Positions 7,608 through 15,833 of a stretch of 64,000 nt of DNA are shown here, one piece after another. The DNA comes from Acinetobacter gyllenbergii CIP 110306 = MTCC 11365. Its GTDB lineage: Bacteria; Pseudomonadota; Gammaproteobacteria; Pseudomonadales; Moraxellaceae. The stretch lies in contig NZ_ATGG01000017.1 in the NCBI RefSeq assembly GCF_000413855.1, positions 147,707 to 211,706 of the forward strand. The letters are read 5' to 3'. The notes beneath the pieces were generated by a model. It did not search any database, had not been told where the DNA came from, and was given only the letters and a program-made list of their open reading frames with translations. Both the position numbers and the translations under genes were made by a program. Numbering within the stretch: position 1 is the stretch's first letter; each line of letters begins with the position of its first letter.

Positions 7608-10340
7608 TTAGAATTTATAATTAAACTCCAACCAACCCTGACGGCCGATTGGTGAATATGATCCTACTGGATAATATGGCCATCCGCCTGTGTCATCGTG
7701 TTTCACTTTGTCAAATAGGTTATTCACAATGATGGATGCAGATGCCTTAGGTGAAATTTGATAAGTTCCACTCCAATTGACCAAATAAGTTGGGCTTAAG
7801 TAAGCCGTTTGATTACCGTTTGGAATTTTGCCATAGCGATTGACTAATACGCTTGATGCCCAATCACCGAGACTCCAACTGAGACTGGTATTAAAGCGGT
7901 CTCTCCAATCTGGAATGGTTAAGTCTTTTAAATAGTTATCTTTCTCGCCATCTTTTGATTGTTGATATTCACGTTCCAGCACACGGCTATAATTCACCGT
8001 CCATAGGAAGTTACCCAGATTTTCAGTTTTCCAACGCCATTTGCTGGTGAAATCAATTCCACGAGTATGATCTGAGGCTGCATTGATCGGCACAATATTG
8101 ATATTGTTGATGACATTTGGATCAACCACTGCATTTGCTGGATTACGCTCTACACGTGCCAATGCATCAACACATTGTGCTGAATTGATATCTTGCGCCC
8201 CTAAACGACAAGCAGCTTCTTGACGTAAAATTTTATCTGGACTGAGATTGGTCACTAGATTATCAATTTTGATATCCCAGTAGTCGACGGAGATATCAAA
8301 CTTATTACTCGGAGACCACACAAACCCTACACCATAAGATTTACCTTCTTCGGGTTTTAAATCTTTGTTGCCTGTTAAGGTGTAGTTCGCGCCAGGCGAA
8401 TAATCTTTAAAGCTACATTTATCTAATGCTTGTCCCGTTTGGCTGCAGCGTAAATAATCGGTGGTACTTGGGAAATACCCTCTTTGTTTATTTAAAAACA
8501 GATAATTCATATCTGGTGCACGGAAACTGGTGGCGTAGTTGCCTCGCACCAATAAGGTTGGATGTGGCCTAAATTCTAAGCCTGAACCAAAGGTAAATTT
8601 ATCAATACTATTATCTGACAAAGCATAACGGTCATAGCGTCCAGATAAGGTTAAATTGAGTGGCTTGGCTAAAGGTAAGAATAATTCCGTACCCAACGCT
8701 TGGCGGGTACGCGCCCCACCATATTCACCACTGGAAGTAGCATTATAGAAGTCCCCATTTTCCACCGCCTTGTCGGGTTTGATTTTAAAACCTTGACGTC
8801 CAATTTCTGCCACTGCTGCAAGCTTGGCCGTTCCTGCAGGCAATTCAAATACATCACCATTGGCACTTAAAGTTAGGCCCTGTGCCCATGACTTGTCGTT
8901 TTCCTCCGTTGTGCCTGAAATGCTTCTAAACTCACTGGCAGTCAGTGGCCGACTGATACGGTCTAAATGCGGGGAATAAATTGGAATACCATCTTGGTCT
9001 ACACCCAGTTGTTGACCTAGGAAATATTCATCAACATTCGAACGAACCAGCCCTTGTTTACGTAATTGACTGGTATAAATCGAGCCATTATAGGCGGCTT
9101 CATAGCGCCAACTACTGTCCCCAATATCGCCACGGATACCAAAGTTCAAATTGGAGGAGAGTTCTTTCCATTTTTTATTGGCTTGTTCAACACCACCGAG
9201 TTCTTCTGGTGCAAAACGTCGTGTCCAGATTTCATAATTTCCTGTGTCTTGATTGAGGAAATAACCACTACTCGCGCCTAAAGAAGTCCATATCGGGCCA
9301 CGAGTATTGTTTTCAATTTGATTGGCACCAATCAACACATCCGCAAATAATTGTGTTTTTTCATTCAGTTCATAATCCAAACCGAGATAACCATTCTGGC
9401 TTCGATTTTTGGTCTGCACTGTCCAATAAGTCGGTCGTGCCAAACCACTGGCACAATTATCTGCCCCCACTTTTCCGACATTCTGAACAGACCCCTTAAA
9501 TAAACCGTCAAATGCATCACAACCGCCAATTGAAAGATACTGGCCTGTCTTGGCATTTTTACGCCCAACGATCGTGTCTGGCTTTTCTCCTCGACGCGTT
9601 CGGCTCGACATAAAATCTCGGTCAGCTGCCCAAATCGGTTCACGCCCACTCAGTTCAACGCCATAAACCAGATTGAGCTTGTCCAGTGTTTTACTGCCAC
9701 TCAATTGTAGGCGTAAATTTTCACCACCTTCTTTAGTACCACCTGCCTTGATATTGAATTGAGTGCCATCGGTTTTCTTTTTCAATATGATATTCACCAC
9801 ACCTGCAATCGCATCTGAACCATAGATCGCGGAAGCTCCCCCGTTTAAGATTTCAATGCGGTCAATAATCGCAGTCGGAATGTTGGCTAAATTGACAAAA
9901 TTCACAGCACCATCATACGGCACAGGATAATCTGCAACTCGATGACCGTTAATTAAGGTTAAGGTATGGTTCGGCCCCAAACCTCGTAAACTAATCGCGT
10001 TGGCCGCTGGCGTAAAGGTATTGCCATAATCAGCTCCTTGTACAAAACCTGTGTTTTGGGTCAGGTTATTCAAAGCATCAAAGGCATTACTAAAACCATG
10101 TTTTTCGATATCGGCTGCGCTAATGACCGTTACACTGGTTGGGCCATCTTTTTGCGCTTTGGAGATACGTGAGCCTGTGACAGCAACACGCACCACTTTA
10201 TCCGATGTCGCATCGATTTGTGGCTTTTCTATACTTGTCTCAGCATAGCTCTCTAATGGGTGAAGACATGCAATAAACACAAAAACAAAACAACCTTTGT
10301 TTTTAACAGCCCCAAGATATTTCAAGTAATTTAGGTACAT
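7608..10340 (-). CDS. TonB-dependent outer-membrane receptor
   Basis: Predicted TonB-ExbB-ExbD-energised outer-membrane channel. An N-terminal hydrophobic stretch (GCFVFVFIACLHP) ending SYAE is a likely signal peptide. The plug domain is clear: VRVAVTGSRI, TVISAADIEKHGF, AISLRGLGPNHTLTLINGHR, GGASAIYGSDAIAGVVNIILKK. A 22-strand type barrel follows, with NNLFDK and a terminal phenylalanine (LEFNYKF). At 910 residues it is of the long, carbohydrate- or peptide-receptor size class rather than a short siderophore receptor. Its partner gene downstream is a secreted aminopeptidase, which hints at peptide-derived substrates, but this is inference. Regulation is not visible. Confidence 0.9.
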   Translation of the reverse strand: MYLNYLKYLGAVKNKGCFVFVFIACLHPLESYAETSIEKPQIDATSDKVVRVAVTGSRISKAQKDGPTSVTVISAADIEKHGFSNAFDALNNLTQNTGFVQGADYGNTFTPAANAISLRGLGPNHTLTLINGHRVADYPVPYDGAVNFVNLANIPTAIIDRIEILNGGASAIYGSDAIAGVVNIILKKKTDGTQFNIKAGGTKEGGENLRLQLSGSKTLDKLNLVYGVELSGREPIWAADRDFMSSRTRRGEKPDTIVGRKNAKTGQYLSIGGCDAFDGLFKGSVQNVGKVGADNCASGLARPTYWTVQTKNRSQNGYLGLDYELNEKTQLFADVLIGANQIENNTRGPIWTSLGASSGYFLNQDTGNYEIWTRRFAPEELGGVEQANKKWKELSSNLNFGIRGDIGDSSWRYEAAYNGSIYTSQLRKQGLVRSNVDEYFLGQQLGVDQDGIPIYSPHLDRISRPLTASEFRSISGTTEENDKSWAQGLTLSANGDVFELPAGTAKLAAVAEIGRQGFKIKPDKAVENGDFYNATSSGEYGGARTRQALGTELFLPLAKPLNLTLSGRYDRYALSDNSIDKFTFGSGLEFRPHPTLLVRGNYATSFRAPDMNYLFLNKQRGYFPSTTDYLRCSQTGQALDKCSFKDYSPGANYTLTGNKDLKPEEGKSYGVGFVWSPSNKFDISVDYWDIKIDNLVTNLSPDKILRQEAACRLGAQDINSAQCVDALARVERNPANAVVDPNVINNINIVPINAASDHTRGIDFTSKWRWKTENLGNFLWTVNYSRVLEREYQQSKDGEKDNYLKDLTIPDWRDRFNTSLSWSLGDWASSVLVNRYGKIPNGNQTAYLSPTYLVNWSGTYQISPKASASIIVNNLFDKVKHDDTGGWPYYPVGSYSPIGRQGWLEFNYKF

Positions 10341-10709
10341 ATTTATGAATGAATAAAATTATGACCGACCTAATATATCCACTTTTATTTATTTGATTTA
10401 TACACATTTTTTATAGGAATATGCGTGAATAAGATATACCAAATGGTTAATTATTTATCACAAAAACTCAGATAAACCTTTCATAAAATAATACCTTTTT
10501 CATTCAATCACTCCCAACCACAAATTTATCAACCCACTTAAACGGGTTAAATTTTAAAAACTCTCTAGCCACAACCTAAATCTTGCGTTATTTTCTGCTA
10601 ACATAGCCCTTTAGCGGATGGCGTACATCCCACAAAAAGCTGAGCTATCCTTCATCATCAATCACTTTTATCCTAATTTTTTAATCATTAAATGCTGTAA
10701 CTCATGACT
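10341..10709. other. Divergent intergenic region between the TonB receptor gene and trpD
   Basis: About 370 bp, very AT-rich near the receptor start. It should hold promoters in both directions. I looked for a Trp-rich leader peptide with an attenuator hairpin ahead of trpD and saw none. Confidence 0.45.
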
Positions 10710-11759
10710 ATGAATATCCAACAGGCACTCAATAACATTACCAAGAACATCCATCTGACCCAGCCACAAATGGAAGATGTCATGCGCAGTATCATGCAAG
10801 GTGAAGCCACTGATGCTCAAATCGGTGCGCTAATGATGGGTTTACGCATGAAGGGTGAAAGTATTGATGAAATTACAGCAGCTGCACGGATCATGCGTGA
10901 GTTTGCGATTAAAATTGATGTCAGTGATATTCCTCATCTGGTCGATATCGTGGGTACAGGTGGTGATGGTCAAAACTTATTTAATGTTTCAACCGCTTCA
11001 AGTTTTGTGATCGCTGCTGCGGGAGCAACGATTGCCAAACATGGTAACCGCGGTGTATCCAGCAAATCGGGTTCTTCTGACGTGCTTGAACAGATTGGCA
11101 TTCAACTTGATTTAGACATGCAGCAAACGGAACGTTGTATCCGTGAAATGGGCGTAGGTTTTCTGTTTGCGCCAAATCATCATAAAGCTATGAAATATGC
11201 CGTGGCGCCACGGCGTGAATTGGGCATTCGCAGCATTTTCAACTTACTTGGCCCACTCACCAACCCTGCTGGCGTAAATCGTTTTGTGATTGGCGTATTC
11301 TCAGATGAATTGTGTCGTCCCATTGCCGAAGTATTAAAACAGCTCGGTGCAGTGCATGTACTGGTTGTACATTCTAAAGATGGCCTAGATGAAATTAGCC
11401 TAGCTGCACCAACCGCTGTGGCTGAGCTTAAAGATGGCGAAGTGACCGAATGGACGCTGAACCCAGAAGACGTTGGTATCGCCTCTCAAACCCTCACTGG
11501 TTTAGTGGTGAATAGTTCAGAAGAAAGCTTAAAACTGATCAAAGATGCTTTAAGTCGTGACAAATCAGACGTTGGCGAAAAAGCCGCAAATATGATTGCA
11601 TTGAATGCAGGTGCTGGCATTTACGTCGCTGGCATTACCAAAACCTATAAACAAGCCGTTGAGCTGGCTCAAGATATTCTCTACGGCGGACAGGCCTTAG
11701 AAAAAATGAGTATCTTGGCTGAATTTACCAAGACATTGAAACAATATCAGGCAGATTAA
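10710..11759 (+). CDS. trpD: Anthranilate phosphoribosyltransferase
   Basis: Transfers phosphoribose from PRPP to anthranilate, the second step of tryptophan synthesis. The PRPP motif [11 protein letters not shown] is at about residues 82-92, followed by [32 protein letters not shown] and [10 protein letters not shown] are intact. Length about 349 residues matches the Acinetobacter enzyme. I start at MNIQQAL; an ATG two codons upstream (10704) is equally possible because no strong ribosome binding site decides. trpC begins 9 bp after the stop. Confidence 0.96.
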   Translation: MNIQQALNNITKNIHLTQPQMEDVMRSIMQGEATDAQIGALMMGLRMKGESIDEITAAARIMREFAIKIDVSDIPHLVDIVGTGGDGQNLFNVSTASSFVIAAAGATIAKHGNRGVSSKSGSSDVLEQIGIQLDLDMQQTERCIREMGVGFLFAPNHHKAMKYAVAPRRELGIRSIFNLLGPLTNPAGVNRFVIGVFSDELCRPIAEVLKQLGAVHVLVVHSKDGLDEISLAAPTAVAELKDGEVTEWTLNPEDVGIASQTLTGLVVNSSEESLKLIKDALSRDKSDVGEKAANMIALNAGAGIYVAGITKTYKQAVELAQDILYGGQALEKMSILAEFTKTLKQYQAD

Positions 11760-11768
11760 GGACTTCTC

Positions 11769-12575
11769 ATGATCGATATTCAAAATACCATTTTAGGTAA
11801 AATTGTTGACCGCAAACATGAGGAACTTGCAGCACGTTTAAAACAACGTAGCTTGCATGATGTTGAGCAGTGGGCAAATGCAGCAACGCCTGTGCGTGGT
11901 TTTGCTAATGCTTTACAGCACAAGCGTCCTGCTGTGATTGCTGAAATTAAAAAAGCATCACCTTCTAAAGGTGTAATCCGTGCAGACTTTAATCCTGCAG
12001 AGATTGCTCAACAATATGAACAGGCAGGTGCTGCTTGCTTATCGGTATTAACCGATGTGGATTTCTTCCAAGGTGCAGACGAAAATATCGCGATTGCACG
12101 TCAGCATTGTGCCCTACCTGCTTTGCGTAAAGACTTCTTGATTGATCCTTATAATGTGGTTGAAGCACGTGCGCTGCATGCCGATTGTATTTTATTGATC
12201 GTGGCATGTTTATCTGACCAACAACTCGAAGAAATGTCGAAAACGGCATTTGAACAGCAATTGGATGTATTAGTTGAAGTGCATGATGAATATGAATTAG
12301 AGCGTGCGTTAAAACTTTCTGAACAATGCATTTTGGGTGTGAACAATCGCAACCTTAAAACCTTTGATGTCGATTTAAATACCTCATTGCGTTTAAAGAA
12401 ATTATTGCCTGCATCTCGTATTTTGGTCACAGAAAGTGGTATCGCTACGCCTGCTGATGTAGACATGATGCAAGCCAATGATATTCATACTTTCCTTGTA
12501 GGTGAAAGCTTTATGAAACAACCTCGCCCTGATCAAGCATTTAATGCATTGTTTGGGCAGCCTGAGCAAGTTTAA
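11769..12575 (+). CDS. trpC: Indole-3-glycerol-phosphate synthase
   Basis: Closes the indole ring from CdRP (fourth step of tryptophan synthesis). A TIM barrel of 268 residues with AEIKKASPSKG (catalytic lysine), DVDFFQGADENI, LRKDFLIDPYNVVEARA, GVNNRNLKTFDVD and TESGI. It is monofunctional, without a fused TrpF. The ATG follows AAGGA at 6 bp and lies 9 bp after trpD, so the two are co-transcribed. A strong terminator follows. Confidence 0.96.
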   Translation: MIDIQNTILGKIVDRKHEELAARLKQRSLHDVEQWANAATPVRGFANALQHKRPAVIAEIKKASPSKGVIRADFNPAEIAQQYEQAGAACLSVLTDVDFFQGADENIAIARQHCALPALRKDFLIDPYNVVEARALHADCILLIVACLSDQQLEEMSKTAFEQQLDVLVEVHDEYELERALKLSEQCILGVNNRNLKTFDVDLNTSLRLKKLLPASRILVTESGIATPADVDMMQANDIHTFLVGESFMKQPRPDQAFNALFGQPEQV

Positions 12576-12589
12576 TTTTAAATAACATG

Positions 12590-12619
12590 AAAGCCCAATT
12601 CTTTGTCATTGGGCTTTTT
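12590..12619 (+). terminator. trpDC terminator
   Basis: Stem AAAGCCCAAT / ATTGGGCTTT with an 8-base loop and a T-run, just after trpC. Confidence 0.85.
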
Positions 12620-12692
12620 CTTTAAGACATAAAAAGTTTAATAAGCCTTTCAAAGTAATTAGACGTTTCAAATTCAAAGCTTAGGAGTTCAT

Positions 12693-13151
12693 TTGATTCA
12701 TATCGGTAAGGACGATTTTTCATTTTCTATCCTTAATATGAGTGGTCATAAAGATTTACTCAATCTTACCGTCAACATCAATGGCGTTTCCTTTGGAACT
12801 CTAGACTCCCCAACATATATGCCTAGCTTCATTGCAGCGTTCAAATATCTACTCACAAGCCCTTCATATTTTAATAATAATCTAACAAGCGAAAACTTTT
12901 TTGAAAACTTGTACCCCAATAATCAATTTATAAACTATTATCATTTAACATTAGAAGAAACATTTGATGATTTTACAAAACTTGCGGTAAGGAACAAGAA
13001 ATCTGTTTTTTTCATATTTCTTTTAAATACAAATCCTTTTTTCACTTATCAAAATTTGAAAGAAAATACTGTATATGCTGAATATGTACCAATTACTTCT
13101 GTAGAATCTGCCTTACAAGAATTAATAAAATATATAGATTGTCTTGCATAA
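12693..13151 (+). CDS. Hypothetical protein, possibly an Imm42-like immunity protein
   Basis: A 152-residue soluble protein with no signal peptide. It starts at TTG with AGGAG 5 bp upstream. Codon use is more AT-rich than that of its neighbours, as often seen for mobile accessory genes. The opening (IGKDDFSFSI, then NINGVSFGTL) is reminiscent of Imm42 immunity proteins of polymorphic toxin systems, a resemblance I recall only loosely. No toxin gene adjoins it. It stands alone between trpC and an Smr-domain gene. The function is not established. Confidence 0.5.
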   Translation: MIHIGKDDFSFSILNMSGHKDLLNLTVNINGVSFGTLDSPTYMPSFIAAFKYLLTSPSYFNNNLTSENFFENLYPNNQFINYYHLTLEETFDDFTKLAVRNKKSVFFIFLLNTNPFFTYQNLKENTVYAEYVPITSVESALQELIKYIDCLA

Positions 13152-13283
13152 GAATGTCAATTTTATTAATTAGATAAGGCTTGATCACCCCCATACATAC
13201 TCTATAAATGCAATTCAGTTCAAATCATCACGGTTTCGGACTATAATTTTACATCTCTGGTATCTGCCTATTTTTCTAAACTT

Positions 13284-13973
13284 ATGAGTAAACACGATTC
13301 ATCGCTTTCTAAAGATCAGTTTAACTTACTGAAAGCCTTTAAAAAGCAAATTTCCAATCCGCAAGCGAGTGCGATTGCCAAACAAGCAGAGTCACAAAAG
13401 ACTCCAGCCGCTGCTGAAGAGTTGGAAGATACTGAACTTTTTAAAAAAGCCCTACTTGGGGTAAAACCCATCGACAATCAGAATATTGCCGATACTAAAG
13501 TTGCGCGTAGCAAAAAAGTCGATGCCCAAACTTTGGCAAAACGTGCTGCAGCAGAAGGTGGTGCAGAGCAAGAGCTTACAGAAATTTCAGATACCCAAGC
13601 GATCTTAAACCCTGTTGCCAGCCAAGCGGCTTTAAGCTATCGCATTGCAACCTTGCAGCACAAAGTATTTGAAGATTTAAAAGCAGGCAAAATTCGCTGG
13701 TTTGAAGCGGTCGATCTACATGGCTGTACCGTTGAACAAGCAAGGGCTGCTGTTTTACAAGTGATTCAAATGGCAAAAGATGAAAATCAAAATGTCGTTA
13801 AAATTGTGCATGGCAAAGGCCCTGAAGCAATCTTGAAAACCTATGTCAATGGTTGGCTCAGACAGCATCGTGATGTACTTGCTTTCGTCAGTGCCCCTGA
13901 AAATCAAGGCGGTACAGGTGCTGTTTTAGTCTTACTCAAACGTGCCGAAAAGAACCCTAAGTACAAACAGTAA
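13284..13973 (+). CDS. Smr-domain protein (SmrA/YdaL-like)
   Basis: A 229-residue cytoplasmic protein. The C-terminal third is a clear Smr domain: VDLHGCTVEQARAAV, VKIVHGKGPEAILK and GGTGAVLVLLK, the motifs found at the C-terminus of MutS2 and in stand-alone nucleases. Smr domains nick DNA or RNA branch structures in characterised relatives. The N-terminal half is charged and probably disordered. It is a single gene upstream of folE. The exact substrate cannot be told. Confidence 0.85.
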   Translation: MSKHDSSLSKDQFNLLKAFKKQISNPQASAIAKQAESQKTPAAAEELEDTELFKKALLGVKPIDNQNIADTKVARSKKVDAQTLAKRAAAEGGAEQELTEISDTQAILNPVASQAALSYRIATLQHKVFEDLKAGKIRWFEAVDLHGCTVEQARAAVLQVIQMAKDENQNVVKIVHGKGPEAILKTYVNGWLRQHRDVLAFVSAPENQGGTGAVLVLLKRAEKNPKYKQ

Positions 13974-14058
13974 TCGGCATTTTTATCAAAACTAAGATTT
14001 CTAATCGTTTTCTGGTACAATTGCCGTTTTTGTTCAACCCACCTAAGTGAACATTGTT

Positions 14059-14613
14059 ATGTCTATGCAGCAATCGTACGCAAATATCTTAACTGCCGTT
14101 GGTGAAGACCTTAATCGCCCAGGCTTAAAAGATACGCCAATGCGTGCGGCTAAAGCTTTTTCTTTTTTAACTTCTGGTTATAGCAAAACGCTTGAAGAAG
14201 TTACGAATAGCGCACTCTTCCCTTCCGATAACCATGAAATGGTATTGGTTAAAAACATCGAATTTTATTCGCTTTGCGAACACCATTTATTGCCATTTTA
14301 TGGCCGCGTGCATATCGCTTATTTACCTGAGGGTCAGGTACTAGGCCTATCAAAATTTGCTCGTATTACTGAAATGTTTGCGCGTCGCTTACAGGTTCAG
14401 GAAAATTTAACCCAGCAGATTGCGGAAGCAGTTGCACAGGTAACTCAGGCACGTGGTGTTGCAGTTGTAATTGACTCTGCACATATGTGCATGATGATGC
14501 GTGGTGTGGGTAAGCAAGAATCAACCACTCGTACGGTTTCTTTTATCGGTGACTTTAAAACAGATAAAGATACGCGTCGCGAGTTCTTGAGTGCTGTGCC
14601 TGAAAGCTATTAA
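14059..14613 (+). CDS. folE: GTP cyclohydrolase I (FolE type)
   Basis: Converts GTP to dihydroneopterin triphosphate, the first step of folate (pterin) synthesis. Zinc and active-site motifs are present: [12 protein letters not shown], a histidine in [10 protein letters not shown], and the cysteine in the same motif. Length is about 184 residues. I start at MSMQQSYAN; a GTG four codons earlier is less likely. The cupin gene follows after 14 bp and is probably co-transcribed. Confidence 0.95.
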   Translation: MSMQQSYANILTAVGEDLNRPGLKDTPMRAAKAFSFLTSGYSKTLEEVTNSALFPSDNHEMVLVKNIEFYSLCEHHLLPFYGRVHIAYLPEGQVLGLSKFARITEMFARRLQVQENLTQQIAEAVAQVTQARGVAVVIDSAHMCMMMRGVGKQESTTRTVSFIGDFKTDKDTRREFLSAVPESY

Positions 14614-14627
14614 TACGAGTACTGCAT

Positions 14628-14987
14628 ATGTCATCCATTCAGTTAGCAGGTTTCGGTCATTTAAAAAATGAAGCCAGCGTTGATTACCCTCGACCAGATC
14701 GTCTGGTTCAGGGTAATCCTGAGCGGCTCACGTATAGTCTATATGAACATCCACATATGGACTGTGGCATCTGGCAGTGTGAAGTCGGTGCATGGAATAT
14801 TGTATTTGCTGACAATAAACAAGAGTTCTTTCAAATCATTGAAGGTATTGTTCGCATTCATGATGCAAAGACCAATACTTTTATTGAAGTCACAGCGGGA
14901 AATGCAGGCATTATCCCAGCTGCATTTGTCGGTACTTTTGAAGTGATAGAAGCAGTAAAAAAATACTATGTGATTGTTGAGGTTTAA
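14628..14987 (+). CDS. Cupin-domain protein (Cupin_3/DUF861 type)
   Basis: A 119-residue single-domain cupin. It has the pattern CGIWQCEVGAW, then EFFQIIEGIVRIHDA, then a glycine-rich turn and IIPAAFVGTFEV, as in (S)-ureidoglycine aminohydrolase-like small cupins. Metal-ligand histidines of classical cupins are scarce, so a catalytic role is uncertain. It is the second gene after folE. Confidence 0.75.
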   Translation: MSSIQLAGFGHLKNEASVDYPRPDRLVQGNPERLTYSLYEHPHMDCGIWQCEVGAWNIVFADNKQEFFQIIEGIVRIHDAKTNTFIEVTAGNAGIIPAAFVGTFEVIEAVKKYYVIVEV

Positions 14988-14997
14988 TCAATCCTCT

Positions 14998-15831
14998 TTA
15001 AATTTCAAACTCATCTGGAAAACTCTCGAAATTTTTCATTTCATTCAGTTCAATTGCATATAATTTACAGATAATCAACGCTTCAAAACGCCACTTCCCC
15101 AACAACGCAATTTTGTGGAAAAATTTCTTTTCCCAATATTTACCTTGCTGCTGATCATGTTCAAGCTGTTGTAAATACAAACTCATCGTAGACGCATCGA
15201 CTGTTGTATTCAACAAGCCATCTAACTGTCTAAATGGATAATCAACAGCATAGCTTTCACTAATCGTTTCAACCTCAAGATAGGGATAGCTAATCAAATC
15301 AATGAGCCGATCCGAAGGGTAAAGCAATAATCCATCGATTGTTTTTATAATATCAGCCTCATCGCCATAACATATTGCGCAGCAAAGCAATAACAATGCA
15401 TGGCTATAATCTGTCGTGAGTTCTATTGCAGCAACACCAAGCTGTTGTCCATGCGACTGAATGAGTGACAGTAAGTCAGCATAGGCCAACCAGAACTGAT
15501 AAACAGACAAATAAATTTCTCGGATTTGTGTTGAAACCAAACCCAGATCATAAGCAAGACGAATCAGATAGGTCAGCTCCAAACAGAAATTTTTAAAATA
15601 TATTTCCTGCTCTAATAACTGATAGACATCCAGATCATCAACTGCATAAGGATCAAAGTATAAACTTTCATTTTCTCTATACTCCGAGACTTGCGCTTTA
15701 ATATCATTCCAATGGCTTAAAGATCCCGGTTGAGAAATTCTCCATTTTGTTGGGTCAGAGATACTTGCTTGGACCTCATCCAATTGTTGTAGTAATTTTT
15801 CAAACTCTTGTGCTTGATCAATATTATTCAT
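14998..15831 (-). CDS. Likely PoNi-family immunity protein (DUF1910/DUF1911), orphan
   Basis: A 277-residue all-helical, acidic protein without a signal peptide. The C-terminus (YWEKKFFHKIALLGKWRFEA, then IICKLYAIE, ending SFPDEFEI) has the pattern of the DUF1911 domain of PoNi proteins. These protect against PoNe DNase effectors of type VI and other polymorphic toxin systems. The N-terminal helical half (tyrosines and ELTYLIRLAYDLG) fits DUF1910. No PoNe toxin or VgrG gene is adjacent. It lies 2 bp from the end of the next gene upstream on the same strand, so it may be translated from that mRNA. The family call is from pattern memory, not a search. Confidence 0.55.
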   Translation of the reverse strand: MNNIDQAQEFEKLLQQLDEVQASISDPTKWRISQPGSLSHWNDIKAQVSEYRENESLYFDPYAVDDLDVYQLLEQEIYFKNFCLELTYLIRLAYDLGLVSTQIREIYLSVYQFWLAYADLLSLIQSHGQQLGVAAIELTTDYSHALLLLCCAICYGDEADIIKTIDGLLLYPSDRLIDLISYPYLEVETISESYAVDYPFRQLDGLLNTTVDASTMSLYLQQLEHDQQQGKYWEKKFFHKIALLGKWRFEALIICKLYAIELNEMKNFESFPDEFEI

Positions 15832-15833
15832 TA

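Noticed and set aside
10341..10709. Possible trp attenuator ahead of trpD
   Set aside because: I found no leader peptide with tandem Trp codons and no terminator/antiterminator pair.
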